Assembly: GCF_024345375.1 (NCBI RefSeq) | Contig: NZ_JAGQAZ010000002.1 | Coordinates: forward strand, 558,001 to 622,000 | Length of the DNA: 64,000 nucleotides | Source of the DNA: Cyanobium sp. WAJ14-Wanaka | GTDB taxonomy: Bacteria; Cyanobacteriota; Cyanobacteriia; PCC-6307; Cyanobiaceae | Direction: 5' to 3' | Part shown: positions 63,727 through 64,000 of the stretch, piece after piece | Numbering within the stretch: the first letter of the stretch is position 1 | Layout of the letters: each line of letters starts with the position of its first letter | Made by a program: the position numbers and the translations under genes | Notes under the pieces: model-generated | Told to the model about the DNA's origin: nothing | Database searches by the model: none | The model's input: only the letters and a program-made list of their open reading frames with translations

Positions 63727-64000
63727 GTCGTCTGCCCCAACAGGGCTGCCTGCCGCAACAGGGCTGCCGGCCGATCCCCTGGCTGGTCGCCGCATCCTGG
63801 TCGCCATCAGCGGCAGTATTGCGGCGGTAAAGCTGCCCCAGCTGGTAAGCGCCCTGGCTAAGCGGGGTGCCGAGGTGCGCTGCCTGCTTACCCCCAGTGC
63901 CGCTGCCCTGGTTAGCCCGGTGGCCCTGGCTTCCTTGAGTCGCCACCGCTGCTATCTCGATGCGGACCAGTGGAGCCATCTGGCCGGCCGCCCCCTCCAC
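63716..64000 (+). CDS. coaBC: phosphopantothenoylcysteine decarboxylase / phosphopantothenate-cysteine ligase, 3'-truncated by window edge
   Basis: Coenzyme A biosynthesis enzyme, seen here as its first 95 codons. After a short low-complexity leader (two near-identical copies of an AATGLP-type repeat, residues 8-19) comes GRRILVAISGSIAAVKLPQL, the flavin-binding N-terminus of the CoaC decarboxylase domain, followed by EVRCLLTPSAAALVSP. The ligase part would lie beyond base 64000. The ATG at 63716 overlaps the preceding gene by 11 bases; an in-frame start further in is possible. Confidence 0.85.
   Translation, partial: MRIESSAPTGLPAATGLPADPLAGRRILVAISGSIAAVKLPQLVSALAKRGAEVRCLLTPSAAALVSPVALASLSRHRCYLDADQWSHLAGRPLH

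Noticed and set aside
1-64000. CRISPR array, prophage, transposase, integrase or toxin-antitoxin system
   Set aside because: No repeated spacers, no phage or transposase motif and no integrase-like sequence was found. The tRNA genes show no duplicated 3' ends as attachment sites.

Overview
The window is a stretch of core chromosome from a GC-rich unicellular cyanobacterium, most likely a picocyanobacterium of the Synechococcus/Cyanobium/Vulcanococcus group. This rests on photosystem II small-subunit genes (psbK, psbI, psbN, psbH), the cyanobacterial nitrogen regulator ntcA, a CrtR-type beta-carotene hydroxylase, ictB, an HCF164/TxlA-like thioredoxin, several protein families known almost only from cyanobacteria and plastids, scattered HIP1 palindromes (GCGATCGC) and very short intergenic gaps. 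No phage, insertion sequence, integrase or CRISPR array is visible.

Layout. 1-8.5 kb: carotenoid oxygenase (cut by the window edge), XTP pyrophosphatase, a phosphohexomutase, a TM0106-type two-domain nuclease, YgfZ-like protein, pyrE, an exported protein that runs into a tRNA with a CAT anticodon, and a CNNM/CorC-type membrane protein. 8.5-17 kb: Gfo/Idh oxidoreductase, a 1093-aa GH15/phosphorylase-kinase-like protein, a WecG/TagA glycosyltransferase, psbK-tgt, cobS and a histidine kinase. 17-29.7 kb: DUF3155-like protein, esterase, purH, DUF4079, DUF1997, ispH-sfsA, murJ, three small cyanobacterial proteins, tRNA-Arg, glyA, a WecA/TagO-type sugar-phosphate transferase and cinA. 29.7-39.6 kb: leuC-leuD, a large LptD-like outer-membrane protein, psbI, a GH38 alpha-mannosidase, psbN, then psbH-tatA-pth-DUF3146 and an RNase H-fold protein. 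39.6-47.7 kb: DUF3084 coiled-coil protein, ntcA, a CobO-like protein, dcd, thyX, lumenal thioredoxin, NIL-ferredoxin plus a 4-TM protein, and a lytic transglycosylase. 47.7-54.9 kb: glmM, GlcNAc-kinase-like protein, ictB, trmB, a FIST sensor, DUF3177, a small protein and a cupin. 54.9-64 kb: ileS, a Ycf66-like protein, tRNA-Leu, crtR, gatC, creatininase-family protein, two small proteins, pyrB, a DUF565/Ycf20-like protein, two small proteins, tRNA-Ala, DUF2555-like protein and the start of coaBC.

How the genes relate. Most are housekeeping: pyrimidine and purine synthesis (pyrE, pyrB, purH, dcd, thyX), leucine synthesis, translation (ileS, gatC, trmB, tgt, pth, four tRNAs), isoprenoid and carotenoid metabolism (ispH, crtR, carotenoid oxygenase) and the cell envelope (murJ, glmM, GlcNAc kinase, lytic transglycosylase, WecA/TagO-type transferase, WecG/TagA, LptD-like barrel, tatA). 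The envelope genes form a scattered but coherent group for amino-sugar supply, lipid-linked glycan assembly and wall turnover.

I did not find a clear new multi-gene system. The points most worth a second look are: tgt, whose conserved N-terminus has no ATG/GTG/TTG start; a TM0106-type nuclease whose RecB-like half looks catalytically degenerate; a CobO-like protein with a degraded P-loop beside ntcA; a ferredoxin-thioredoxin-membrane gene group; a GH38 mannosidase wedged between psbI and psbN; and several unannotated-looking small membrane proteins. Assignments rest on motif recognition by eye, without database searches.
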